The notes under the pieces were generated by a model. The model was not told the DNA's origin. It made no database searches and worked only from the letters and a program-made list of their open reading frames with translations. Positions 1 through 6,863 of a stretch of 8,052 nucleotides of DNA are shown here, piece after piece. The stretch comes from an uncultured Traorella sp. (GTDB lineage: Bacteria; Bacillota_I; Bacilli_A; Erysipelotrichales; Erysipelotrichaceae), in assembly GCA_945938205.1 (NCBI GenBank), contig CAMEUL010000063.1, positions 1-8,052 of the forward strand, written 5' to 3'. How positions within the stretch are numbered: the first letter of the stretch is position 1; every line of letters starts with the position of its first letter. The position numbers and the translations under genes are program-made.

Positions 1-1
1 T

Positions 2-187
2 CAGTTAAAAAAAGAAGAATGCATTCTTTTGGGAGACAATCTGGAAACCGATATCGCATTAGGGGTAAATGAACATGTTGCCACCATCTTAGTAACCAGC
101 GGAGTGCATCATGAGGACGATGTGCAGCGACTGAAGATTTATCCGGACCGCATTGTCGCATCTTTATATGAATTGATTGAAAAATAA
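2..187 (+). CDS. HAD-superfamily hydrolase, type IIA (NagD/YutF-like), C-terminal fragment
   Basis: This is the last 61 residues of a protein whose start lies left of the window; the frame is open from base 2 to the TAA at 185-187. The visible part contains GDNLETDI, which matches HAD motif IV (GDxxxTDI, the acidic Mg2+ ligands), followed by a small-residue stretch and ILVTSGV. That order is typical of the C-terminal Rossmann core of type IIA HAD phosphatases such as NagD and YutF (family knowledge). These are soluble cytoplasmic phosphatases acting on small phosphorylated metabolites; the substrate cannot be told from this fragment. The nucleophile motif DxDxT and the cap domain are out of view. 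The stop codon is followed within 12 bases by a terminator-like hairpin that overlaps the next gene's ribosome binding site. Family assignment is good, specificity unknown. Confidence 0.85.
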   Translation, partial: QLKKEECILLGDNLETDIALGVNEHVATILVTSGVHHEDDVQRLKIYPDRIVASLYELIEK

Positions 188-193
188 GTACAT

Positions 194-240
194 AAAATGA
201 AACAGGTGAGACATGAAATCCGGCCTGTTTCTTTTTCTTT
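194..240 (+). terminator. Terminator-like hairpin that encloses the start of the next gene
   Basis: GAAACAGG (199-206) pairs perfectly with CCTGTTTC (224-231). A further AAAA/TTTT pairing (194-197 with 233-236) lies beyond one mismatch, and a T-rich run follows to about 240. The 17-base loop is large for an intrinsic terminator, so strength is uncertain. The left arm contains the AGG of the Shine-Dalgarno site of the downstream VTT gene and the loop contains its ATG (213-215). The same structure could therefore end the HAD transcript and mask translation initiation of the next gene. Confidence 0.45.
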
Positions 241-728
241 ATTCAATCTTAAAAGCTTTTCTCCCGCTCCCATCCTTGGAAGCGGTCTTATTGCCGATTT
301 GTCTGGCATATCCTCAATATGCTTTTCTTTATGCTTTATTGAGCGGTTTAGGGACATGTGTTGGTGGACATATCGGATATGAGTTGGCCTATCATTATGG
401 AAGAAAAATCGTTTTGAAATGGGTGCGTGAAGAAACTCTGGAGGAAGGAATTGAAATTTTTCAAAAGTATGGTGTGTTTTCAGTGATCTTAGGTTCACTG
501 TCACCCTTTCCTGATTTTATTCTAGCGTATGTAGCCGGCATCATGAAGATGAATCGCTGGGTATTTATGCTTTTGGATGGCGGATGCCGCTTTTTGCGTT
601 CTCTTCTTTTGATTGCCTTTTCTTCGAAACTGAATGCTTATTTTCCTATTGACCGATATGTGATGATTTTATCGGTACTCATGCTGGTTTCTTTTTTTGT
701 CAAGAACGCGCTGAAGAAAAAAAGGTAA
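213..728 (+). CDS. Small VTT/DedA-type integral membrane protein (YqaA-like)
   Basis: A 171-residue, very hydrophobic protein. PLPSLEAVLLP (about residues 18-28) has the Pro-rich re-entrant motif plus Glu seen in YqaA/DedA relatives. It is followed by a Gly-rich GxGxxxGGxxGYxLA segment (about 45-60), FQKYG near residue 83, then SLSPFPDFILAYVAGIMKM (about 94-112), which matches the second half of the VTT domain, and a last hydrophobic helix before a basic tail (KKKR). VTT proteins sit in the cytoplasmic membrane and are linked to lipid scrambling/transport and membrane homeostasis; the cargo of this short subgroup is unknown. The start is at 213 because an in-frame TGA stands at 207-209 and AGGTG (204-208) lies just upstream. 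That Shine-Dalgarno site is partly inside a hairpin. The last 60 bases overlap the 3' end of the convergent amidotransferase gene. The typical double-Arg DedA consensus is not fully matched, so this is a YqaA-type rather than a classical DedA. Confidence 0.75.
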   Translation: MKSGLFLFLYSILKAFLPLPSLEAVLLPICLAYPQYAFLYALLSGLGTCVGGHIGYELAYHYGRKIVLKWVREETLEEGIEIFQKYGVFSVILGSLSPFPDFILAYVAGIMKMNRWVFMLLDGGCRFLRSLLLIAFSSKLNAYFPIDRYVMILSVLMLVSFFVKNALKKKR

Positions 729-1292
729 CACTTCATCTTGTTCTTCCATTTCCGGATGCCACTGGACACCATAAAACGGATGGGATGCAAAGGCTTCAAT
801 GATCTCATCTTCACTTGTTGCGCAAATATGAAAGAAGGATGGAGGGTTTTCAATACACTGATGATGATCACTGTAAACATGCTGGATCTTTAAATTCCAA
901 GGACTCCTTTTTAACGTATGCCAGCATGCTTGATGATTGACAATGTGCTGATGAAGAATTCCTCCGCATGCCACTTGAATTACCTGCATGCCTCGGCAGA
1001 TGCCAAGCAGGGGAATCTGATGTTTTTTCGCATACAAAACGACCTCCAATTCCAATTCTTCGATTTTCTCATCTTCAAGTATTGTATGAGGATCACATGC
1101 TGTATGATAGCGGGCAGGATCGACATCTTTTCCTCCGGCAAGGATAAAACCGTCACAGCAGGCACAATCATCAACAGATGTCAGCATTAAAACACTTACT
1201 TTGTGGCGGGATAAAGATTGCATCAGTTTTGAACTGAATTGATAACGGTTTTTTTCAAGATTCCATTTAGGAACCATTCCAAGGATGAGCAT
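669..1292 (-). CDS. Class I glutamine amidotransferase-like hydrolase (PuuD / peptidase C26 type)
   Basis: A 207-residue cytoplasmic protein with a complete class I amidotransferase triad: nucleophile Cys99 in GICRGMQ, His179 and Glu181 in QWHPE. FILAGGKDVDP (about 49-59) matches the LxGGxDVxP signature of gamma-glutamyl-gamma-aminobutyrate hydrolases (PuuD family), which release glutamate from gamma-glutamyl compounds. At 207 residues it is somewhat shorter than the roughly 250 usual for PuuD; the variable segments between motifs look trimmed. No polyamine genes are nearby, so the true gamma-glutamyl substrate is unknown. The start at 1292 is chosen because MLILGMVP fits the conserved N-terminal strand (family form MxPxIGITP), although no clear Shine-Dalgarno site precedes it. 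It is divergent from nrdA and its stop lies inside the convergent VTT gene. A biosynthetic glutaminase role is less likely because there is no synthetase partner. Confidence 0.85.
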   Translation of the reverse strand: MLILGMVPKWNLEKNRYQFSSKLMQSLSRHKVSVLMLTSVDDCACCDGFILAGGKDVDPARYHTACDPHTILEDEKIEELELEVVLYAKKHQIPLLGICRGMQVIQVACGGILHQHIVNHQACWHTLKRSPWNLKIQHVYSDHHQCIENPPSFFHICATSEDEIIEAFASHPFYGVQWHPEMEEQDEVLPFFLQRVLDKKRNQHEYR

Positions 1293-1305
1293 ATTCTAGT
1301 CTATG

Positions 1306-1343
1306 TTTTTTTTTTGAATGTGCATGCATGCTCAAGAAAAAAA
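1306..1343. promoter_or_regulatory. Hyphenated dyad in the divergent intergenic region (candidate operator)
   Basis: The 38 bases are nearly symmetrical about 1324.5. TGCATGCA (1321-1328) lies at the centre, TTGA (1314-1317) faces TCAA (1332-1335), and a T-run (1306-1315) faces an A-run (1337-1343), with one offset G. A second, shifted palindrome, GCATGCATGC, occupies 1322-1331. It lies between the divergent amidotransferase gene and nrdA, upstream of the putative nrdA -10 boxes, where an operator could sit. It does not match the NrdR box consensus. A weak hairpin or chance symmetry in A/T-rich DNA is the alternative. Confidence 0.3.
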
Positions 1344-1359
1344 GACAGTCATTTCATTT

Positions 1360-1385
1360 TATAATCACAAAAAAATCAATATAAT
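1360..1385 (+). promoter_or_regulatory. nrdA: Candidate -10 elements for nrdAB
   Basis: Two perfect TATAAT hexamers occur ahead of nrdA, at 1360-1365 and 1380-1385. Neither has a convincing TTGACA-like -35 at 16-18 bases; the best for the second is a T-rich hexamer around 1357-1362. The second would place transcription start near 1392, leaving a 5' leader of under 20 bases that still includes the Shine-Dalgarno site. The first would give a leader of about 37 bases. The low-GC setting makes TATAAT matches common, so which one is used is unresolved. Confidence 0.35.
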
Positions 1386-1408
1386 AATAGTACAGAATGA
1401 GGTGTTTT

Positions 1409-3931
1409 ATGAAAATTTGCAAACGAGACAAACGCGTTCAGGAATTTGATGAAAAGAAGATCCAGAATGCTGTGAAAAAAGCTTTTGACAGTACAAAAAG
1501 TACGATTCAAGAAAATCATTTAAGACTTTTATGTGATGCGATCATTGAATCTGTTTCATTGGATGAAAAGAATGGGAAAATCAGTGCTGTTGAAGAGATA
1601 CAGGATCGTGTGGAAGAACAGCTGATGAAGTTTGGCTACTATAAAGAAGCCAGAAACTATATCCTCTATCGTGAAAAAAGAAAAGAAAAAAGAGAAATTC
1701 TCCAACAATTTCAATCATTGATCCAGGATGATTCGATCCTTGATCTTTTGCGCAAGATCGACCATGAATTCAGTGATTATTCATTGTCTTCTTTATTTAT
1801 GAAATATCAGTCCTATCATCATGACAGGATGAATGTTTTAGAAAAACTAGATGTATTGATGCGCTGTAGTGTGGAACTGATCACTGTAGAAACACCCAAA
1901 TGGGAATTGATCGCTGCCCGTTTTTTGACCATGAAAATCAATCTTCTGGTGGATGAACAATGCCATATTCATCAGATCACTACCTTCTATGATAAGATCC
2001 GTTATCTAGATGAAGAAGGCTATTATGGTCATTACATATTAGAAAACTATACAAAAAAAGAAGTAGATGAATTGGAAGCCTGTCTGAAGGAAGAAAACAA
2101 TGATCTGTTTACTTATAGTGGACTTGATCTACTTTATAAGAGATATCTGATCCGTTCTCATTCGCATGAACTATTGGAAAAGACACAGGAAATGTTCATG
2201 GGTATTGCGATGCATTTAGCTCTTCCTGAAAAGGAAAACAAGGTGTTCTGGGCCAAACAGATCTATGAAATTTTAAGCAGTCTGAAAGTGACCATGGCTA
2301 CACCAACCATGGCTAATGCACGTAAACCATATCATCAGCTCTCATCCTGTTTCATTGACACTGTGGATGATTCATTGGATGGCATTTACAAGAGCCTCGA
2401 TAACTTTGCGAAAGTCAGCAAGCATGGAGGAGGCATGGGACTCTATTTTGGGAAAGTTCGTGCCAATGGAAGTGATATCCGCGGATTCAAAGGAGCTGCC
2501 GGAGGTGTGATTCGCTGGATCAAACTGGTGAATGATACGGCGACTGCTGTGGATCAGCTGGGTGTACGAGCAGGGGCCGTAGCTGTTTACTTGGATGTAT
2601 GGCACAAGGATCTTCCTGAATTTCTGGCATTAAGAACCAACAATGGCGATGACCGTCAGAAAGCTCACGATGTTTTTCCGGCTGTCTGCTATCCGAATCT
2701 GTTCTGGAAAAGGGTCGAGGAAGATCTTAATCAAGTGTGGTATCTGATGGATCCTCATGAAATTTTGACCATTAAAGGATATGCGTTAGAAGATTATTTT
2801 GGAGAGGAATGGGAAAAGCGCTATCTCAACTGTGTAAATGATGCCCGTATTTCAAAACGTGAAATTGTTTTGAAGGATCTGATCCGTCTGATCATTAAGT
2901 CAGCCGTAGAAACAGGCACGCCTTTTACCTTCAACCGTGATATCGTCAATGCAGCCAATCCAAATTCTCATAAGGGAATGATCTACTGCAGCAATCTCTG
3001 TACCGAAATCGCACAGAACATGAGTCCTTTGTCTCATACCACACAGAAAGTGATTGAAGTAGATGGTGAACAGATCATTGTGGATGAATACAAGCCGGGC
3101 GATTTTGTTGTCTGTAACTTGGCTTCCTTGACCTTAGGAAATTTAAATGTGCAGGATGATGAAGAACTGGAACATGTTATCCAAGTTGTCGTTCGTGCGC
3201 TTGACAATGTCATTGATCTGAATTATTATCCGATCCCGTTTGCGAAAATTACCAATCATCATTACCGTTCCATTGGTCTAGGAACGAGTGGTTATCATCA
3301 TATGCTGGCCAAGAATGGCATCGCATTTGAAAGTGATGAACATTTGCGCTTTGTGGATGATCTTTACGATCGCATCAATTATTTCACGATCAAAGCCAGC
3401 ATGAATCTGGCCAAGGAAAAAGGGAAATATGACTATTTTGAAGGCAGTGAATGGGAAAGCGGTGCTTATTTTGAAAAACGTCATTATGATTCCGAAAAAT
3501 GGCAGCAGCTCAGAAAAGAAGTACATGACAATGGCTTACGAAATGCCTATCTGTTAGCTGTGGCACCTACCTCTTCCACATCGATTATTTCAGGAACCAC
3601 AGCCGCTGTGGATCCAATCATGAATAAATTCTTTCTGGAAGAAAAGAAAGGAAGCATCATTACCCGCATAGCACCGGATCTGACTCCTCAAACCTTCTGG
3701 TTGTACAAACAAGCTCATCATATCGATCAGAATTGGCTGATCAAAGCGGCCGGTATCCGACAGCGTCATATCGATCAGGCACAATCGGTAAATCTTTATA
3801 TCACCAATGAATATTCATTGCGTCAGGTACTGAATCTTTATCTTTTGGCTTATCATGAAAATGTGAAAACACTCTATTATGTCCGCTCCAAATCGTTGGA
3901 AGTGGAAGAATGTGAATCATGTGCATCCTAG
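1409..3931 (+). CDS. nrdA: Ribonucleoside-diphosphate reductase, class I, alpha (large) subunit
   Basis: The catalytic subunit reduces ribonucleoside diphosphates to deoxyribonucleotides, using a radical relayed from NrdB. The start is at 1409 (840 residues): GAGGTG at 1399-1404 is a Shine-Dalgarno site for this ATG but would lie inside the gene if 1397 were used, and MKICKRDKRVQEFD is the usual opening of an ATP-cone. Residues 1-92 are that allosteric cone. The barrel shows Cys314 and Cys569 (active-site redox pair), Asn529/Cys531/Glu533 in NLCTEIA (radical Cys531), the APTSSTS phosphate-binding loop near 719-725, Tyr823-Tyr824 in LYY (radical transfer) and a C-terminal Cys835-x-x-Cys838 pair that is re-reduced by thioredoxin or glutaredoxin. 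All key residues are present. About 90 extra residues between the cone and Cys314, relative to E. coli NrdA, include a second cone-like remnant. It forms an operon with nrdB, whose start follows 9 bases after the stop. Confidence 0.96.
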   Translation: MKICKRDKRVQEFDEKKIQNAVKKAFDSTKSTIQENHLRLLCDAIIESVSLDEKNGKISAVEEIQDRVEEQLMKFGYYKEARNYILYREKRKEKREILQQFQSLIQDDSILDLLRKIDHEFSDYSLSSLFMKYQSYHHDRMNVLEKLDVLMRCSVELITVETPKWELIAARFLTMKINLLVDEQCHIHQITTFYDKIRYLDEEGYYGHYILENYTKKEVDELEACLKEENNDLFTYSGLDLLYKRYLIRSHSHELLEKTQEMFMGIAMHLALPEKENKVFWAKQIYEILSSLKVTMATPTMANARKPYHQLSSCFIDTVDDSLDGIYKSLDNFAKVSKHGGGMGLYFGKVRANGSDIRGFKGAAGGVIRWIKLVNDTATAVDQLGVRAGAVAVYLDVWHKDLPEFLALRTNNGDDRQKAHDVFPAVCYPNLFWKRVEEDLNQVWYLMDPHEILTIKGYALEDYFGEEWEKRYLNCVNDARISKREIVLKDLIRLIIKSAVETGTPFTFNRDIVNAANPNSHKGMIYCSNLCTEIAQNMSPLSHTTQKVIEVDGEQIIVDEYKPGDFVVCNLASLTLGNLNVQDDEELEHVIQVVVRALDNVIDLNYYPIPFAKITNHHYRSIGLGTSGYHHMLAKNGIAFESDEHLRFVDDLYDRINYFTIKASMNLAKEKGKYDYFEGSEWESGAYFEKRHYDSEKWQQLRKEVHDNGLRNAYLLAVAPTSSTSIISGTTAAVDPIMNKFFLEEKKGSIITRIAPDLTPQTFWLYKQAHHIDQNWLIKAAGIRQRHIDQAQSVNLYITNEYSLRQVLNLYLLAYHENVKTLYYVRSKSLEVEECESCAS

Positions 3932-3935
3932 GAGG
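3930..3935 (+). promoter_or_regulatory. nrdB: nrdB Shine-Dalgarno site overlapping the nrdA stop codon
   Basis: AGGAGG begins on the last two bases of the nrdA TAG (3929-3931) and is 5 bases from the nrdB ATG at 3941. This strong site lets ribosomes terminating on nrdA re-initiate on nrdB, which would help keep the two subunits in balance. Confidence 0.85.
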
Positions 3936-3940
3936 AAATT

Positions 3941-4981
3941 ATGGAACTGAAGAAAAAAGCACTTTTTAATGAAAATGGAGATATTGAAGTCATCAAGAGA
4001 AGAATGATCAATGGCAATACAACCAATCTCAATGACTTCAACAACATGAAATATGCATGGGTTTCTGACTGGTACCGTCAGGCTATGAACAATTTCTGGA
4101 TTCCTGAAGAAATCAATATGAATCAGGATATCAAGGATTACCGTATCTTAAGCAAGCCGGAAAGAACCGCTTATGACAAGATCTTATCGTTTCTGATCTT
4201 TTTGGATTCTCTGCAGACAGCCAATCTTCCAAATGTCGGTGAATATGTGACAGCCAATGAAGTCAATCTCTGTCTGACCATTCAAGCTTTTCAGGAAGCT
4301 GTCCATTCTCAAAGCTATGGATATATGCTGGATACCATCTGTTCTCCGGAAGAAAGAACCGATATTCTCTATCAGTGGAAAAATGATGAAATGCTGCTGA
4401 ATCGAAACAAATTCATTGGCGATCTCTACAATAATTTCCAGGAAGACAAAACAGCTTTCAATCTTGTCAAGATGATGATGGCCAACTATATACTGGAAGG
4501 TATCTATTTCTATTCTGGATTCATGTTCTTCTATAATCTGGGAAGAAACGGAAAAATGCCGGGATCTGTTCAGGAAATCCGCTACATCAACCGTGATGAA
4601 AATACGCATTTATGGCTTTTCAGAAGTATTCTTTTGGAACTGCAGAAGGAAGAACCGGAACTGTTTGATGAGGAAAAGAAACAGGTATACCGTGACATGA
4701 TCAAACAGGGTGTAGCCGAAGAAATCAAATGGGGAGAATATGTCATCGGAAATGACATTGAAGGATTGACACCTCAAATGATCCATGATTACGTGAAGTA
4801 TTTAGGAAACTTGAGAAGTCAAGGAATCGGATTAGGTGTGCTTTATGAAGGCTATGAAGAAGAACCAAAATCTATGGAATGGGTTTCTCAGTATGCCAAT
4901 GCGAACATGATCAAAACAGATTTCTTTGAAGCACGTTCCAGTGCCTATGCGAAATCTACCGCACTTGTGGATGATCTATAA
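3941..4981 (+). CDS. nrdB: Ribonucleoside-diphosphate reductase, class I, beta (small, radical) subunit
   Basis: A 346-residue ferritin-like helical protein that assembles a dinuclear metal centre and tyrosyl radical and passes the radical to NrdA. All six metal ligands are visible with E. coli-like spacing: Asp89 (FLDSLQ), Glu119 and His122 (EAVHSQSY), Glu186 (ILEGIYF), Glu220 and His223 (RDENTHL). The radical tyrosine is Tyr126 in the same EAVHSQSY motif, so this is not a Tyr-less class Ic or Ie type. A C-terminal Tyr336 in SSAY probably corresponds to E. coli Tyr356 of the radical path, and the tail ends in VDDL, the part that docks on NrdA. No nrdI or nrdH is adjacent, which favours a diiron NrdAB (class Ia-like) enzyme over class Ib NrdEF, although the accessory genes could be elsewhere. 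Metal identity cannot be read from sequence. A strong terminator follows the stop within 4 bases. Confidence 0.95.
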   Translation: MELKKKALFNENGDIEVIKRRMINGNTTNLNDFNNMKYAWVSDWYRQAMNNFWIPEEINMNQDIKDYRILSKPERTAYDKILSFLIFLDSLQTANLPNVGEYVTANEVNLCLTIQAFQEAVHSQSYGYMLDTICSPEERTDILYQWKNDEMLLNRNKFIGDLYNNFQEDKTAFNLVKMMMANYILEGIYFYSGFMFFYNLGRNGKMPGSVQEIRYINRDENTHLWLFRSILLELQKEEPELFDEEKKQVYRDMIKQGVAEEIKWGEYVIGNDIEGLTPQMIHDYVKYLGNLRSQGIGLGVLYEGYEEEPKSMEWVSQYANANMIKTDFFEARSSAYAKSTALVDDL

Positions 4982-4984
4982 GAT

Positions 4985-5010
4985 AAAAAGCTGGGTGACC
5001 AGCTTTTTAT
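4985..5010. terminator. Bidirectional intrinsic terminator between nrdB and the MATE gene
   Basis: A perfect 10-bp stem, AAAAAGCTGG (4985-4994) with CCAGCTTTTT (4999-5008), is closed by a GTGA loop, a GNRA-type tetraloop in the + strand RNA. The arms supply a U-tract in either direction, so it can end nrdAB transcripts on the + strand and the convergent MATE transcript on the - strand. It starts 3 bases after the nrdB stop codon. Confidence 0.9.
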
Positions 5011-5041
5011 TAGAGATGTCATTTTTGTGAAAACCTAAATT

Positions 5042-6406
5042 CTATGCAGGTACCTTGGTGTTTTGAGTTGTTGTTTCCAGACTCTGCATCCAGTTCTTTC
5101 TGTGAAATACCACAAGGGATAAGCCAAAACGTACACATTCTTCAAGAGAAAGAAGGAAGTAGACATAAGGAATCGACAGATTCCAAACAAAGGCACTTAA
5201 AAGTCCTAATGGAACACCAATTGCCCAAGTGCCTATGATATTGACGATCATGACATATTTGGTTTTTCCGCCACTTCGAATAATACCGACACTGAGGATC
5301 ATATTCAAAACCTTGAAAGGTGCAACCAATGCAAAAGCCCATAGAATCTGGATCGTCAACGCTCTTACAGTTTCTTCAACCTGATAGATCTGTACATAGA
5401 AAGAAGCTGTCAAAGCGACCACGATAGATAAGATCACTGAACCGACAAAACCATAGAAAATTAGTTTCTTGCTTGCGGAATAGGCTTCATCATAATCCTT
5501 GTTTCCAAGCAGTTTTCCAACGATAATGCCGGCAGCCTGTGAAAGACCACATAGGGCTCCAATCAGCATGATCACGATTGGATTCATTAGAGTCATGGCA
5601 GCACCGGATGAGGTAGACATGTGACCATAAATGGACGCATAGACATTCTCTCCAAAACACCATAAGAAATCACATAAAAGAATTGGAAGCAAAATGGCAC
5701 CATATTGTTTCCAGTTAAACTTGTCTGCTTTTTGCTTATTTGTTTTAAGAAAAAGAAAGTCTTTTCGGGGAATCATCAAAAGCATGATCAGCCAATTGAC
5801 GACTTGCGCAATCACAGTTGCCAGTGCAGCTCCCTGAACTCCCATTGGAGAAAAACCGGCTTTCCCAAAAATAAGAACATAATTTAATCCGGTGTTCAAA
5901 GCTGCGGATACCATGCTTGCATACAGCGGCAGTTTTGGTTTCTCCATACAGCGAAGCAAAGTGGAAATTAGAGTAGCACCTGCTGTAGGAATAAAGGTAA
6001 AGGTAATAATGCTTAAATAACTGCTGGCTTCTTGAAGTGCAGCTGGATCTTGTGTATAGAAACTCATGAGAGGTGTTGGAAACAATAGACAAACCACAAA
6101 GAAAAAAGCCGAGACCACAAAGGCAATCAAAAGATTCAGATAAAAGCTTCGTTTCACATCTTGCGAGTTTTTCTGGCCAAGATATTGAGAAATCATAATG
6201 CCGGCAACCGATGCGACAGCAGCCACAATGACGGTATAGGCGGTCACAAATTTTCCGGCATATCCAACCCCGGCAACCCTAACGCTTCCTAACTGTCCGA
6301 TCATGATCTGATCGATCATACTGAAGGAAGCCTGCAACATCGATTGCAGGGTGACCGGTATGGCCAAGGCACATACCGAGATGAAAAATGATGATTTTTG
6401 CTTCAT
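5042..6406 (-). CDS. MATE-family efflux transporter (multidrug/cation antiporter)
   Basis: A 454-residue polytopic inner-membrane protein, the usual size for the MATE family, with about 12 hydrophobic helices in two repeated halves (roughly 10-215 and 235-440) joined by a Lys-rich cytoplasmic loop (about 214-233, KxxKQKADKF). Family hallmarks visible are MIDQIMIGQLG (about 30-40) in helix 1, SQYLGQKN in the 2-3 loop, LxxxEKPKLP after helix 4, MGVQGAALAT (188-197) and, in the second half, IIVGKLLGNKDYDEA (about 294-308), the counterpart of the first-half GQKN loop. MATE proteins export drugs or metabolites in exchange for Na+ or H+; substrate and coupling ion cannot be assigned here. The start at 6406 is supported by GCGAGGTA (6412-6419 on the complement), about 7 bases upstream. 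The gene follows the HIT gene, but an intrinsic terminator directly precedes its ribosome binding site. Its 3' end shares the bidirectional terminator with nrdB. Confidence 0.92.
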   Translation of the reverse strand: MKQKSSFFISVCALAIPVTLQSMLQASFSMIDQIMIGQLGSVRVAGVGYAGKFVTAYTVIVAAVASVAGIMISQYLGQKNSQDVKRSFYLNLLIAFVVSAFFFVVCLLFPTPLMSFYTQDPAALQEASSYLSIITFTFIPTAGATLISTLLRCMEKPKLPLYASMVSAALNTGLNYVLIFGKAGFSPMGVQGAALATVIAQVVNWLIMLLMIPRKDFLFLKTNKQKADKFNWKQYGAILLPILLCDFLWCFGENVYASIYGHMSTSSGAAMTLMNPIVIMLIGALCGLSQAAGIIVGKLLGNKDYDEAYSASKKLIFYGFVGSVILSIVVALTASFYVQIYQVEETVRALTIQILWAFALVAPFKVLNMILSVGIIRSGGKTKYVMIVNIIGTWAIGVPLGLLSAFVWNLSIPYVYFLLSLEECVRFGLSLVVFHRKNWMQSLETTTQNTKVPA

Positions 6407-6423
6407 AAATTCTACCTCGCTCT

Positions 6424-6448
6424 AAAAAATCAGGACAAGATCCTGATT
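6424..6448 (-). terminator. Intrinsic terminator / possible attenuator between the HIT and MATE genes
   Basis: On the complement, AATCAGGA pairs with TCCTGATT around a 5-base loop (6428-6435 with 6441-6448), followed directly by six U residues (complement of 6424-6429). The first stem arm overlaps the HIT stop codon (6447-6449). Only 17 bases separate the U-tract from the MATE ATG, all of it holding the MATE Shine-Dalgarno site, so no promoter fits between them. MATE mRNA must therefore read through this hairpin. Confidence 0.85.
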
Positions 6449-6842
6449 ATTTTAATAGGTTACATAATTCTTCAAGATTCTGTTTCTCTGATTCGTTGAA
6501 TTTGATTTCAATCGCATCCGATTCACTGTAGCGTGGAATGATATGGAAATGAAGATGCATCACACTTTGTCCTGCCACACTGTTGCAGTTGGTCAGAATA
6601 TTGACACCTTTTGCTTCACATCTTTCCACGATTCTTTGAGCCAGCATCTGTGTGACCTGAATAAGATGAGCCAAGGTTTCAGGATCGCATTCCAGAACAT
6701 TTTCCACATGTTTTTTAGGGACCACTAACGTATGTCCTTTGGTAACCTGAGACAGATCCAGAAAAGCTGCCACGGTATCATCTTCATAAATCAGAGAAGA
6801 ATTCATTTCGTGATTGGCAATACTACAGAAAATACAAGACAT
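6447..6842 (-). CDS. HIT-family nucleotide hydrolase/transferase (HINT-like)
   Basis: A complete 131-residue cytoplasmic protein. It opens with CxxC (Cys3, Cys6 in MSCIFCSI), which together with His45 and His96 suggests the structural zinc site found in many bacterial HIT proteins. GHTLVVPKKH (36-45) is the conserved strand and loop, and the histidine triad HLHFHIIPR (His96, His98, His100) holds the catalytic middle His98, which attacks the alpha-phosphate of nucleoside phosphoramidates or related dinucleotides. Length and motif order match the Hit/HinT group; the exact nucleotide substrate is unknown. The start at 6842 has AAGGAG with a 7-base spacer upstream. It has its own sigmaA-like promoter embedded in the end of the preceding ParB-like gene, but read-through from that gene is also possible since no terminator lies between. 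Its stop codon lies inside the following terminator stem. Confidence 0.93.
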   Translation of the reverse strand: MSCIFCSIANHEMNSSLIYEDDTVAAFLDLSQVTKGHTLVVPKKHVENVLECDPETLAHLIQVTQMLAQRIVERCEAKGVNILTNCNSVAGQSVMHLHFHIIPRYSESDAIEIKFNESEKQNLEELCNLLK

Positions 6843-6863
6843 AACAACACTCCTTTTTGTATT

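Noticed and set aside
139..504. 121-codon minus-strand open frame
   Set aside because: It runs antisense to the HAD end and the VTT gene, has no recognisable domain and no Shine-Dalgarno site; the plus-strand proteins have clear family motifs.
1366..1395. Possible NrdR box (A/T-rich inverted repeat CAATAT...ATAG) ahead of nrdA
   Set aside because: The half-sites are four bases too far apart for the 16-base NrdR consensus, and no second tandem box is present.
4184..4609. 141-codon minus-strand open frame inside nrdB
   Set aside because: It is the antisense shadow of a strongly conserved gene and its translation resembles no protein family.
5745..6092. 115-codon minus-strand open frame within the MATE gene, rich in Ser, Tyr and Cys
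   Set aside because: It is an alternative frame of the MATE coding strand; the composition is that of an out-of-frame membrane protein gene and no start signal is present.
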